The notes under the pieces: model-generated
Seen by the model: the letters and a program-made list of their open reading frames with translations, nothing else
The model's database searches: none
What the model was told of the DNA's origin: nothing
Program-made: the position numbers and the translations under genes
Shown: one piece after another, positions 1-8,312 of the stretch
Layout: the number at the start of each line of letters is the position of its first letter
Position numbering within the stretch: the first letter of the stretch is position 1
NCBI RefSeq assembly: GCF_001310225.1
Contig: NZ_CP012898.1
Span: 3,928,501 to 3,992,500, forward strand
Direction of reading: 5' to 3'
Source of the DNA: Pseudalgibacter alginicilyticus
GTDB taxonomy: Bacteria; Bacteroidota; Bacteroidia; Flavobacteriales; Flavobacteriaceae
Length of the DNA: 64,000 bases

Positions 1-1
1 A

Positions 2-70
2 AAAGAAAAAGCAGAAAAATTAAAAATAAATATAATTGACGAGTATGAATTCTTACATAGATTAATATAA
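2..70 (+). CDS. ligA: C-terminal end of probable NAD-dependent DNA ligase (partial)
   Basis: Frame 2 is open from the window edge to a TAA at 68-70. It encodes about 22 residues ending in INIIDEYEFLHRLI. This matches the typical last strand and helix of the BRCT domain that closes LigA (compare the E. coli ending around GIEVIDEAEMLRLL). LigA seals nicks in DNA using NAD. Only the tail is present, so the call rests on a short motif. A BRCT domain of another protein is the main alternative. Confidence 0.55.
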   Translation, partial: KEKAEKLKINIIDEYEFLHRLI

Positions 71-99
71 AATTGCATTTTGTCGATAAAATATGTTTT

Positions 100-132
100 T
101 TGACGTGTATTTTATTAAAATTTGTATATTTG
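100..132 (+). promoter_or_regulatory. Promoter for the first membrane-protein gene
   Basis: A perfect Bacteroidota -7 box (TATATTTG, 125-132) sits 23 bases before the ATG at 156, with a TTG at 100-102 about 22 bp upstream of it as a possible -33 element. Confidence 0.6.
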
Positions 133-155
133 TACTCTAACCATTAATTCAAGAT

Positions 156-863
156 ATGTACAAGTCAAAATTACTAGTACTATTAATTGTCGTGATATTT
201 GTACTTTTTGGTGTCTCTCAATTTTTAGGAAATGAGGCTTTAAGTTTATATAGTAGGGCGTTCATTTTACCTTTTATTACATTATTATACTTTGTTAGTG
301 TAAAAAAGAAAACTATATTTTTTAGTTTGTTTTTAATTTTTTATTCAATTTCAGATTTACTCGAGTTAACAGAAAACTTAATTCCTTATTTTTTGTATTA
401 TTTTTCAGGTAATGTGCTTTATATTATGGCTTATGGATTTTTGTTGTTTGAAATTTGTAAATCTATTTCCTGGTTTCATCTATTTAAAAATTACAAAATA
501 CATATCATTGTTTTAGCAGCTTTAGACATTTATATAATTTATGTATTACAAGCAATAATTAATCCGGTTGCAGTGTATGATGATAGGTATTTTTTAGAGC
601 TTATTTATAATGCTGTGTTGTTGCTATTACTTTCAAGTTCATTATTAAATTATTTTTACAGAGACAATAAAAAATCTTTGTTTTTGTTTATAGGATCTTT
701 GTGTATTGTGTTTTCTGAAGTTATCAATGTTGCTTATCTATATATAGTTGAAACAAGTCTGCTTATTTTTATGTCTTCGTGTTTAGCACTTTCTGCATTT
801 TATTTTTATTACCAACAATCAAATTTAGAAAATGAAAAACCTACTGGGTTGGTAACACAGTAA
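156..863 (+). CDS. Polytopic membrane protein, YhhN-like
   Basis: A 235-residue, very hydrophobic protein with roughly seven to eight predicted membrane helices and few charged residues. A Ser-Asp pair near residue 66 (YSISDLLEL) and a second acidic or Asn-rich patch near residue 190 (FSEVINV) recall the YhhN/TMEM86 membrane hydrolase family, whose members act on lysoplasmalogens. The similarity is by impression only. The next gene encodes a protein of the same general design, suggesting tandem paralogues. A promoter box lies just upstream. No function can be assigned with confidence. Confidence 0.6.
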   Translation: MYKSKLLVLLIVVIFVLFGVSQFLGNEALSLYSRAFILPFITLLYFVSVKKKTIFFSLFLIFYSISDLLELTENLIPYFLYYFSGNVLYIMAYGFLLFEICKSISWFHLFKNYKIHIIVLAALDIYIIYVLQAIINPVAVYDDRYFLELIYNAVLLLLLSSSLLNYFYRDNKKSLFLFIGSLCIVFSEVINVAYLYIVETSLLIFMSSCLALSAFYFYYQQSNLENEKPTGLVTQ

Positions 864-942
864 TTTAAGATTATTCTTACTTTTTTGAGTATTTTTTATC
901 GGTAAACTGTCGTTTTTTTTCGATGTAATTTATTTTTTTTAT

Positions 943-950
943 TATATTTG
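943..950 (+). promoter_or_regulatory. -7 promoter box of the second membrane-protein gene
   Basis: TATATTTG matches TAnnTTTG perfectly and ends 24 bases before the TTG start at 975. The second gene therefore has its own promoter and is not only co-transcribed with the first. Confidence 0.6.
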
Positions 951-974
951 TATTAACCTACTTATACTATTAAT

Positions 975-1733
975 TTGAAAAAATGGTTTGAAATCAGTTT
1001 TAATAAAGTGTTTTTTATCGCTTTATTGTTGCTAATAGCCTTAAATATTTTAGCTGTTATTAGTAATGATGTTGTGGTATCAGAATCTGTAAAAACCTTA
1101 TTTGTACCTGTTTTTTTAATATTTTTCTTTCTTAAGAATAAGCTTTCAAATTTTATTTTTGCTTTATTTTTGCTTAGTTCATTTTTAGGGGATGCAGCTT
1201 TTGTTTTTGTTAGTAATATTGATTTAGAAAAAATATCTAACTTCTTGTATTTTATAAGTTACATCTGTTTGATTGTTATTATTATATCTGAAATTAATTT
1301 ATTAAAAATTGATAAAGTTGTTGGTGTGTATTTATTATTAATAATGCTGATTAATGCGTATTTTTTGTTTATTCTATACAGTCTATTAAAAACAATTATA
1401 ACAGATAGTGCAGAGGTACTTGTTTTTGCCTTAAAAAGTGCAGCACTCATTGTTTTGTTGTTTGTGTCATTTGCAGTCTATTTAACTAAGGAATCAAAGC
1501 TTTCTATTTTATTTTTAATATTGTCTATGTGTTTTTTATTTTCAGATATTATTAATTATGTAACTGTGTATTATATATACGATGGGCGTTTGGTATTATT
1601 AGAAAACGTTTCACATGCCCTTGGTATTTTCTTTTTATTTAACTACTTTGTAGAATTTAGTTTAATTAAAAAGGAAGTAAAGGAAAAACGGACTCTGCCT
1701 TCTGAAAATTTAATGGGCTTAAACAATAATTGA
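975..1733 (+). CDS. Polytopic membrane protein, YhhN-like paralogue
   Basis: A 252-residue protein with about eight hydrophobic helices. It shares the layout of the preceding gene: an early LFVP-type helix, a Leu/Phe-rich helix ending in Gly-Asp near residue 74 (SFLGDAAF), and a late helix with SDIINYV near residue 197. Both acidic positions fall in the same places as in the neighbour, which suggests an old tandem duplication. The start is TTG (MKKWFEIS); no in-frame ATG lies nearby. The 3' end overlaps the convergent metallophosphatase gene by 15 bp. Function unknown. Confidence 0.6.
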   Translation: MKKWFEISFNKVFFIALLLLIALNILAVISNDVVVSESVKTLFVPVFLIFFFLKNKLSNFIFALFLLSSFLGDAAFVFVSNIDLEKISNFLYFISYICLIVIIISEINLLKIDKVVGVYLLLIMLINAYFLFILYSLLKTIITDSAEVLVFALKSAALIVLLFVSFAVYLTKESKLSILFLILSMCFLFSDIINYVTVYYIYDGRLVLLENVSHALGIFFLFNYFVEFSLIKKEVKEKRTLPSENLMGLNNN

Positions 1734-2633
1734 AGTACCATTGTAAACTTTATTTTTGTTAGTGTCAAAATAAAAATCAATCTTTCCAAGATTAAGGCCA
1801 TAACAGCCTACTTGGTTTACTAATATTTCTTTTTCTAAAATATTTTTAACAACTGTTGGTTTTGATAAAAAAGTATGGGTATGTCCTCCAATAATTAAAT
1901 CGATGTTTTTTGTTTTAGATGCCAGTGTAATATCGCTTATTTTTTGTGAATTATTTTTGTAATAATAACCAAGATGTGAAAGACAAATTACTAAATCGCA
2001 TTGTTTTTCTTCTTTAAGAATTCTGGACATATCTTGAGCTATTTCAACGGGATTATGATATTTGGTTTCTTTGTAAAGCTTGCTATCTACTAAGTTTTTT
2101 AATTCAATTCCTAAACCGAACACGCCAATTTTGATACCATCCTTTATATATATATGATAAGGTTTAGTATGTGTATCTAAAATTGTATTTGAAAAATCAT
2201 AATTTGAAATTACAAACTCAAACTTTTTATGAGGAAATTGTGCATACAATCCATCTATACCATTGTCGAAATCATGATTTCCAATTGTTGCAGCATCATA
2301 TTTTAATTTACTCATAAGTTTAAATTCCAATTCGCCGCCATAATAATTAAAATAAGGGGTGCCTTGAAAAATATCACCAGCATCTAATAATAAGGTATTT
2401 GGATTTTCATTTCTAATAGATTCTATTAAGCTTGCACGTCTAGCTACACCGCCTTTATTAGCGTTTCTACCATCTTCAGGGCTAAAAGCATCAATATGAC
2501 TATGTACATCGTTGGTGTGAAGAATGGTGATTTTAGTGGTTTTAACTGTAGAAAAAGATTGTAATCCAAAATGACCTAAAGCCATTAAGGTTGTTCCTGC
2601 TGATACTTGTTGTATAAATTGTCTGCGTTTCAT
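1719..2633 (-). CDS. Metallophosphatase, N-terminal half of a 5'-nucleotidase (UshA-type)
   Basis: A 304-residue exported calcineurin-like phosphoesterase. It starts with a twin-arginine-like signal (MKRRQFIQQVSAG). The metal-ligand motifs are in the expected order: HTNDVHSH near residue 40, LLDAGDIFQG near 85, GNHDFDNG near 118, SHLGYY near 220 and GGHTHTF near 250. In UshA this domain hydrolyses nucleotides and UDP-sugars and is followed in the same chain by a substrate-binding domain. Here that second domain is encoded by the gene immediately upstream, 11 bp away. All catalytic motifs look intact, so it is probably active as half of a two-protein enzyme. Confidence 0.88.
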   Translation of the reverse strand: MKRRQFIQQVSAGTTLMALGHFGLQSFSTVKTTKITILHTNDVHSHIDAFSPEDGRNANKGGVARRASLIESIRNENPNTLLLDAGDIFQGTPYFNYYGGELEFKLMSKLKYDAATIGNHDFDNGIDGLYAQFPHKKFEFVISNYDFSNTILDTHTKPYHIYIKDGIKIGVFGLGIELKNLVDSKLYKETKYHNPVEIAQDMSRILKEEKQCDLVICLSHLGYYYKNNSQKISDITLASKTKNIDLIIGGHTHTFLSKPTVVKNILEKEILVNQVGCYGLNLGKIDFYFDTNKNKVYNGTSIIV

Positions 2634-2644
2634 GATATATAAAC

Positions 2645-3406
2645 TTACGGGGTTTGGGTGTAACGGTTGTCAATCACTGGATTAATAGTATCTACTTTCT
2701 TAAAGTTATCAATTAGTGCATTTCGTATTTTATAGTCCAAAGGAAAAGCGCCTTCGTTGGGTTGGAAAAAAGTCATGCCATCACCCATATTATATAAATA
2801 GTCGCTTGTAGCAATGTAATAGGTTTTAGAGTTGTTAATAGGCGTTCCATTAACTAATACTTCTATGGCATTATAATCATTGTCTATTGTTAATTGTAAC
2901 TGACTTGAAAATGGATGTGCCCTTTTTGAAGCTATTAAATAATTAATAATATCATTTATTTTACTTCCTTTTAAGCCAACTACCACGATGCTATTTTCAA
3001 AAGGCATAACAGAATAAGCTGTTCTGGTAGATACATTTCCTTTGGATATAATGGAGCGAATACCACCATGATTTAATAAAACAAAATCAATATTATGTCC
3101 AGTTCTTTTATTGAAAATAGGATTGCTTTCTTCAAAAACAATATCAGCCATTAAATTGCCAATTGCAGTATTAAATTTGCCGTCGGTTTTAGAGTAAGTA
3201 CCCACAGCGTAAGCCAAGACACTATCCAGATCTTTTTCGATATGTTCTCTAAATGGTTTTATAAAAGCATCAATTTCAGAATTAGAACGTATGCTATCAT
3301 TAATCGAAATTTGTTTGCCTTCAATCTTTATGATGTTCAATTTCTGTTGCTTACAACTTAAAAAAACAAGCATATTTAACAAAATAATTAAATGTGTAAA
3401 CCTCAT
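2645..3406 (-). CDS. 5'-nucleotidase C-terminal-domain lipoprotein
   Basis: A 253-residue protein with a lipoprotein signal (lipobox MLVFLSC, Cys at about residue 18). It then carries only the substrate-binding domain of UshA-type 5'-nucleotidases: the NHGGIRS motif near residue 114, a VMPFENS segment, and the SDYLYNMGDGM loop near residue 205 that stacks on the nucleobase. It lacks the metallophosphatase domain, which is the next gene in the operon. The two presumably assemble at the cell envelope to release phosphate and nucleosides. The gene order is the reverse of the fused protein's domain order. Confidence 0.85.
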   Translation of the reverse strand: MRFTHLIILLNMLVFLSCKQQKLNIIKIEGKQISINDSIRSNSEIDAFIKPFREHIEKDLDSVLAYAVGTYSKTDGKFNTAIGNLMADIVFEESNPIFNKRTGHNIDFVLLNHGGIRSIISKGNVSTRTAYSVMPFENSIVVVGLKGSKINDIINYLIASKRAHPFSSQLQLTIDNDYNAIEVLVNGTPINNSKTYYIATSDYLYNMGDGMTFFQPNEGAFPLDYKIRNALIDNFKKVDTINPVIDNRYTQTP

Positions 3407-3438
3407 ATTTAAAATCTATAATTTGATTCTACTTTTAG

Positions 3439-3446
3439 TACCTTTG
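3439..3446 (+). promoter_or_regulatory. -7 promoter box of the DUF6913-dapA transcript
   Basis: TACCTTTG fits TAnnTTTG and ends 18 bases before the ATG at 3465, in the short divergent gap with the nucleotidase operon. Confidence 0.55.
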
Positions 3447-3464
3447 CGGAAAGTTTAAAGGTAA

Positions 3465-3995
3465 ATGATTTTAAGGGCTTTTAAGGAGAATTCAAATAAA
3501 AAATATTTAAACAATTTGTTGTCTAAACGTAAAGTTGATGTAATGGATGGCAAAATTGAAAGTTTAGGAATTATTTTGAATGTTGATGAATTAGCTGATT
3601 TTGATTTATTTAGAGCCATAGCTTCAGATTTAAAAGTGCATCCTAATAATTTAAAAGTAATAGCTTTTTCATCTAATGAAAAAGATGAATTTAATTCTTG
3701 GGATTTATGTTTTAATCCAAAGGATTTTGGCTGGAGAGGGTATATAAAAAATGTAGAATTGCAAGCGTTTTTAAATACCAAGTTTGATGCGTTGATTAGT
3801 TATTATACACATGAAAATTTAGAATTGAAGTTACTTACAGCTTCATCTAAAGCAAAATTTAAAATAGGTAATCTGCAAACAGATACCCGTTTAAATGATT
3901 TGATTATTAAAACCGATATAAAAGAATTTGAAGTATTTAGCGGAGAGCTTTTAAAATACTTAATGATATTAAATAAAATTAAAAATGAGCAGTAA
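3465..3995 (+). CDS. DUF6913-like protein of unknown function
   Basis: A 176-residue soluble protein with no signal peptide or membrane segment. It begins with a basic helix ([17 protein letters not shown]). A small alpha/beta region follows, and residues around 80-95 carry a [15 protein letters not shown] segment. I associate this with a short flavobacterial family (DUF6913) usually found directly before dapA. Its last 11 bases overlap the dapA start, so the two are probably translationally coupled. Function unknown. Confidence 0.7.
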   Translation: MILRAFKENSNKKYLNNLLSKRKVDVMDGKIESLGIILNVDELADFDLFRAIASDLKVHPNNLKVIAFSSNEKDEFNSWDLCFNPKDFGWRGYIKNVELQAFLNTKFDALISYYTHENLELKLLTASSKAKFKIGNLQTDTRLNDLIIKTDIKEFEVFSGELLKYLMILNKIKNEQ

Positions 3996-4866
3996 ATTTT
4001 TAGGCACTGGCGTGGCGTTAGTTACACCGTTTAAATCAGATTTAACTATTGACCGTGACGCATTAATAAACATTGTCAATTTTAATATTGATAATGGTAC
4101 CGACTATTTAGTAATATGTGGGACAACTGGCGAAAGTGCTACTTTAACAAAACAAGAAAAAATAGACGTTGTTAAAATTATATCTGAAACTAACAACGGC
4201 CGTTTACCATTGGTTTTAGGAATTGGAGGCAATAATACCACTCAAGTAATAGAAGAAATAAAAACAACAGATTTAAACAACATTGATGCTATTTTGTCTG
4301 TTTCTCCATATTATAGTAAACCTACCCAAGAAGGTATTTATCAGCATTTTAAAGCTATTTCGGAAGCCAGTCCTGTAGATATTATTTTGTATAATGTACC
4401 AGGCAGAACCTCTAAAAATATTGAAGTTGAAACTACTTTAAGGCTGGCAAATGATTTTAAAAATATAGTAGGTGTTAAAGAGGCAGGAAATAATGTGTCG
4501 CAATATTTAGAGTTGATAAAAAATAAACCGGAAGATTTTTTAATTATCTCTGGTGATGATGATTTGGCATTAGGTATTGTGTTAGCAGGAGGAGCTGGAG
4601 TTATTTCTGTAATTGGTCAAGCGTTTCCAAAAGCATTTTCTGATATGATTCGATTAGGACTAAAGGGAGATGCAAAAACAGCATACAGCATTCATTTTAA
4701 ATTAATGGATGTTATTGGTTATATTTTTGAAGAAAATAATCCCTCTGGAATTAAAGCTGTTTTTGAAGCTTTAAATTTAAGCCAAGATACTGTGAGATTG
4801 CCATTGGTGCCAGCTACAAATCAACTTAAAAGCAAAATAAACAGTTTTGTTAAGGCGTTTTACTAA
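3985..4866 (+). CDS. dapA: 4-hydroxy-tetrahydrodipicolinate synthase
   Basis: A 293-residue cytoplasmic enzyme that condenses pyruvate with aspartate semialdehyde in the lysine/diaminopimelate pathway. The N-terminal [12 protein letters not shown], the [10 protein letters not shown] phosphate-binding loop (about residues 44-53), YNVPGRTS (about 137-144) and the Schiff-base lysine in VGVKEAGNN (about residue 165) are all present. Length is normal for the family. It overlaps the preceding gene by 11 bp. Confidence 0.96.
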   Translation: MSSKFLGTGVALVTPFKSDLTIDRDALINIVNFNIDNGTDYLVICGTTGESATLTKQEKIDVVKIISETNNGRLPLVLGIGGNNTTQVIEEIKTTDLNNIDAILSVSPYYSKPTQEGIYQHFKAISEASPVDIILYNVPGRTSKNIEVETTLRLANDFKNIVGVKEAGNNVSQYLELIKNKPEDFLIISGDDDLALGIVLAGGAGVISVIGQAFPKAFSDMIRLGLKGDAKTAYSIHFKLMDVIGYIFEENNPSGIKAVFEALNLSQDTVRLPLVPATNQLKSKINSFVKAFY

Positions 4867-4980
4867 TGTTAAATATTACTTAAACCTATAAGTAACATGA
4901 TTTCAACAATTACTTTAGCATTAAAATAATATTTTTTAAATCCATTTTAATAGCTTAATTTCGCAAACTGTTTTAAATAC

Positions 4981-5814
4981 ATGAATAAATTTTTTTACAT
5001 ATTACTAACACTCATCGTTTTAAGTTCTTGTAGTGAGTATCAAAAGGTTTTAAAGTCTGAAGATATTGCTTCTAAATTTAAAATGGGTGAAGAGTTTTAC
5101 AATAACGAAGACTATGCTAAGGCTAATAAACTTTTTGCTCAAATTGTTCCTAATTATAGAGGAAAACCCCAAGCAGAAAAGTTAATGTACTTATATTCTA
5201 ATTCATTTTATAAAATGAGAGATTATTATGTAGCTGGTTATCAATTTGAGCGTTTTGCTTCTAGTTATCCAAAAAGTGAAAAGGCTGAAGAAGCAGCTTT
5301 TTTAGCAGCAAAAAGTTATTATATGCTATCACCAGTATATACAAAAGACCAAACAGATACAAAGGACGCTATTGAAAAACTTCAAGAGTTTATTAATGTA
5401 TATCCAAAATCAGAATACCTTGATGAAGCTAGTAAATTGGTTAGGGAGTTAGATTTTAAGTTAGAACAAAAAGCTTATGGTATAGCCAAGCAATATAATC
5501 ACATATCCGATTATCCAGCTTCTATAAAATCATTCGACAATTTTCTTTTTGATTTTCCAGGATCATCATTAAGGGAAAAAGTATTGTTTTACAGATTGGA
5601 CTCGGCATATAAATTGGCTATAAATAGTATAGAATACAAAAAGACTTTAAATGGTATTGTACATTTAAAGAAAGATCGTTTAGAAACGGCTAAAGAATAT
5701 TACGAAGGTTTTAAGAAGTCGTATACCAGTTCAGAATTTATGGAAGAGGTAGACCAAATGGCCTTAGAAATAGAAAACGCATTAAAAGCATATAGCACTA
5801 AAGATAATATATAA
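4981..5814 (+). CDS. bamD: Outer-membrane assembly lipoprotein BamD
   Basis: A 277-residue lipoprotein with signal and lipobox at residues 1-17 (IVLSSC). TPR-like repeats follow (GEEFYNNEDYAKANKLF, AEKLMYLYSNSFYKMRDYY, and others). BamD is the essential partner of BamA in inserting beta-barrel proteins into the outer membrane. It ends 5 bp before the rpoZ-like gene, and the pair are probably co-transcribed. The upstream TAATTTCG looks like a slightly degenerate -7 box. Confidence 0.92.
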   Translation: MNKFFYILLTLIVLSSCSEYQKVLKSEDIASKFKMGEEFYNNEDYAKANKLFAQIVPNYRGKPQAEKLMYLYSNSFYKMRDYYVAGYQFERFASSYPKSEKAEEAAFLAAKSYYMLSPVYTKDQTDTKDAIEKLQEFINVYPKSEYLDEASKLVRELDFKLEQKAYGIAKQYNHISDYPASIKSFDNFLFDFPGSSLREKVLFYRLDSAYKLAINSIEYKKTLNGIVHLKKDRLETAKEYYEGFKKSYTSSEFMEEVDQMALEIENALKAYSTKDNI

Positions 5815-5819
5815 TAACA

Positions 5820-6146
5820 ATGGATTTAAAAAAAACCAATGCTCCGGTTAACACCATGACTTACGATAGAAATCAAATTGATGAGCCAACTGAAAATATT
5901 TATGAGGCTATTTCTATTATTTCTAGACGTGCAGAACAAATCAATACTGAAATTAAAAAAGAATTGATTGATAAGTTAGAAGAATTTGCAACTTACAACG
6001 ACAGTCTTGAAGAGATTTTTGAAAACAAAGAGCAAATTGAAGTTTCTAAATTTTATGAAAAATTGCCTAAACCTCATGCATTAGCAGTTCAGGAATGGCT
6101 AACTGACAAAATTTACTTCAGAAATACTGAAGAAGATAATCAGTAA
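5820..6146 (+). CDS. RNA polymerase omega-like subunit (RpoZ, Bacteroidota type)
   Basis: A 108-residue acidic protein. Residues 24-45 (TENIYEAISIISRRAEQIN) match the conserved helix of omega, which clamps the beta-prime subunit during RNA polymerase assembly. The Bacteroidota version is longer and poorly conserved, and annotation pipelines often name it only as an RpoZ-family protein. Its position between bamD and coaBC echoes the common link between rpoZ and coaBC in bacteria. Confidence 0.85.
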   Translation: MDLKKTNAPVNTMTYDRNQIDEPTENIYEAISIISRRAEQINTEIKKELIDKLEEFATYNDSLEEIFENKEQIEVSKFYEKLPKPHALAVQEWLTDKIYFRNTEEDNQ

Positions 6147-6157
6147 TACTTTTACAA

Positions 6158-7369
6158 ATGTCAATAATAAGCGGCAAAAATATACTATTAGGCGTTAGTG
6201 CTGGTATTGCCGCTTATAAAACAGCTTCACTTGTAAGGTTATTTGTTAAAGCTGGCGCACACGTAAAAGTGGTTATGACGCCAACTTCTAAGGAATTTGT
6301 AACACCTTTAACCTTATCAACCCTTTCAAAAAATCCGGTATATTCATCTTTCACAAATGAAGATGATGATAACTCCGTTTGGAATAGTCATGTAGATTTA
6401 GGCTTATGGGCAGATATATTTATTATAGCACCAGCTACAGCAAATACCTTGTCTAAAATGGCAAATGGAGTTTGTGACAATCTCCTTTTAGCAACGTATT
6501 TATCTGCTAAATGTCCTGTGTATTTTGCTCCTACGATGGATTTGGATATGTATAAACATGAAAGTACACATAAGTCTTTTAATGTTTTAAAAAGCTATGG
6601 AAATATTATGATTCCTGCAACGAGTGGAGAATTAGCAAGTGGTTTGGTAGGAGAAGGAAGAATGGCGGAGCCAGAAGATATACTTAGTTTTTTAGAAAAC
6701 GATATTTTAGATAAACTACCGCTTCGTGGAAAAAAAGTATTGATAACTGCAGGTCCTACCTATGAGGCGATAGACCCGGTAAGATTTATAGGAAATCATT
6801 CTAGTGGGAAAATGGGGTTTGAAATAGCTAAATCAGCAGCAAATTTAGGAGCCGAAGTTGTTTTAATTAGCGGACCTACACATCAAAAAGTAACGCATGG
6901 TTTAATACAAGTTATTCCGGTTGTTAGTGCAGAAGATATGTACCATGAAGCTCATAAATATTTTCCGGAAACTGATGTGGCTATACTATCAGCCGCAGTT
7001 GCTGATTTTAAACCAAAACAAATTGCTGCTCAAAAAATAAAAAAGAAAGAATCTGCGTTAACAATAGAGTTAGAGAAAACAAAGGATATTTTAGCCTCAT
7101 TAGGGACTATTAAAAAACATCAATTTTTAGTTGGTTTTGCTTTAGAAACGAATAATGAGCTTGAAAATGCTAAAGACAAACTAAAAAAGAAGAATTTAAA
7201 TTTAATTGTTTTAAATTCGTTGAACGATAAAGGTGCTGGTTTTAAGACAGAAACTAATAAGGTTACTTTTATTGATGCAAAAGAGTTTATAACTGAATAT
7301 CCGTTAAAGTCAAAAGCTGCTGTTGCCAACGATTTATTGTTAGAAATTATAAAACAAATTGATGCGTAA
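6158..7369 (+). CDS. coaBC: Bifunctional phosphopantothenoylcysteine decarboxylase / synthetase
   Basis: A 403-residue fusion for two steps of coenzyme A synthesis. The flavoprotein decarboxylase half (CoaC, residues 1-180) has GVSAGIAAYK, the catalytic-His segment around WNSHVDL and APATANTLSKMANG. The synthetase half (CoaB) has ITAGPTYEAIDPVRFI, NHSSGKMG and the Lys-rich KIKKKE motif. Two CoaC positions differ from E. coli Dfp: the PxMNxxM motif reads PTMDLDM, and the flap Cys (ACGDxGPGRM) aligns with Ser (ASGLVGEGRM). This may be normal for the lineage. Confidence 0.94.
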   Translation: MSIISGKNILLGVSAGIAAYKTASLVRLFVKAGAHVKVVMTPTSKEFVTPLTLSTLSKNPVYSSFTNEDDDNSVWNSHVDLGLWADIFIIAPATANTLSKMANGVCDNLLLATYLSAKCPVYFAPTMDLDMYKHESTHKSFNVLKSYGNIMIPATSGELASGLVGEGRMAEPEDILSFLENDILDKLPLRGKKVLITAGPTYEAIDPVRFIGNHSSGKMGFEIAKSAANLGAEVVLISGPTHQKVTHGLIQVIPVVSAEDMYHEAHKYFPETDVAILSAAVADFKPKQIAAQKIKKKESALTIELEKTKDILASLGTIKKHQFLVGFALETNNELENAKDKLKKKNLNLIVLNSLNDKGAGFKTETNKVTFIDAKEFITEYPLKSKAAVANDLLLEIIKQIDA

Positions 7370-8249
7370 TATTGTAACAATCTTTTTATTGTGTTTTAAT
7401 GTTATTGGTTTTTCACAAGAACTGAATGGCAACGTGGTCGTGAATGCTAGACAAACGGGTGATGAAAATATTCAGGTTTTTAAAACTTTAGAAAAACAAC
7501 TTAATGAATTTTTAAACAATACCAAATGGACCAATAGAACTTTTGCTGCTCAAGAACGTATCAATTGTAATATGGTTATTAGTATTACTGAATATAGTGG
7601 GGAGTCTTTTTCAGGAACTATTCAGGTTCAATCTACGCGACCTGTGTATGGTTCTTCATATTCAACGCCTATTTATAATATTAATGATAAAGATTTTTCT
7701 TTTAGATACTTAGAATTTCAAAATTTAAGTTTTAGTCCGAATCAATACGAATCTAATTTGGTTTCGGTCATTGCTTATCATGTATATATAATTCTTGCTT
7801 TAGATGCAGAATCATTTGCTAAAGGCGGCGGTGATCCTTATTTTAATCAGGCACAAACAATTGTAAATTATTCACAGCAAGAAAATTATAAGGGTTGGAA
7901 ATTGTCTGACGGATTGCAAAGCAGATTTGTATTAATTGATAATATTTTGTCTCCAACATTCAAAGAATTTAAAGATGTTATGTATACTTATCACAGAGAA
8001 GGATTGGATGTTATGAGTGATAATCCAAAAGCAGGAAAAGAAAATATTGCAGCATCTCTAAATCAGTTTGTAACTATGAATAGTCGCAGACCAAATTCTT
8101 TTTTATTGCGTACTTTTTTTGATGCTAAAGCAGATGAAATTGAGCAGGTTTTTTCTGATGGTCCTAACGTGAATATTGCCAAAGTTAAAGAAAATCTTCA
8201 AAAAGTAGCTCCAATGCACTCAGCAAAATGGCAAAACATTAAGTTTTAA
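7362..8249 (+). CDS. DUF4835 family exported protein
   Basis: A 295-residue protein with a cleavable signal peptide (NIVTIFLLCFNVIGFSQ). The mature part has an N-terminal segment ending in ITEYSGESFSGTIQVQSTRPVYGSSY, a conserved AYHVYIILALDAESFAKGGG stretch, and a C-terminal NFNIAKVKENL-like helix. This fits DUF4835, a Bacteroidota family with members linked to gliding or type IX secretion (PorD-like). The ATG at 7362 overlaps the coaBC stop by 8 bp; a TTG lies one codon earlier. The exact role here is not known. Confidence 0.8.
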   Translation: MRNIVTIFLLCFNVIGFSQELNGNVVVNARQTGDENIQVFKTLEKQLNEFLNNTKWTNRTFAAQERINCNMVISITEYSGESFSGTIQVQSTRPVYGSSYSTPIYNINDKDFSFRYLEFQNLSFSPNQYESNLVSVIAYHVYIILALDAESFAKGGGDPYFNQAQTIVNYSQQENYKGWKLSDGLQSRFVLIDNILSPTFKEFKDVMYTYHREGLDVMSDNPKAGKENIAASLNQFVTMNSRRPNSFLLRTFFDAKADEIEQVFSDGPNVNIAKVKENLQKVAPMHSAKWQNIKF

Positions 8250-8312
8250 AATATCATCATATAGAAATTCAAAGGGCTTATTTAAAATTGAAATAGAAAA
8301 CGAATTCAAAAA

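Noticed and set aside
1719..3406. Frameshifted 5'-nucleotidase pseudogene
   Set aside because: The two halves are in reversed order, each has its own start and signal peptide, and all motifs are intact.
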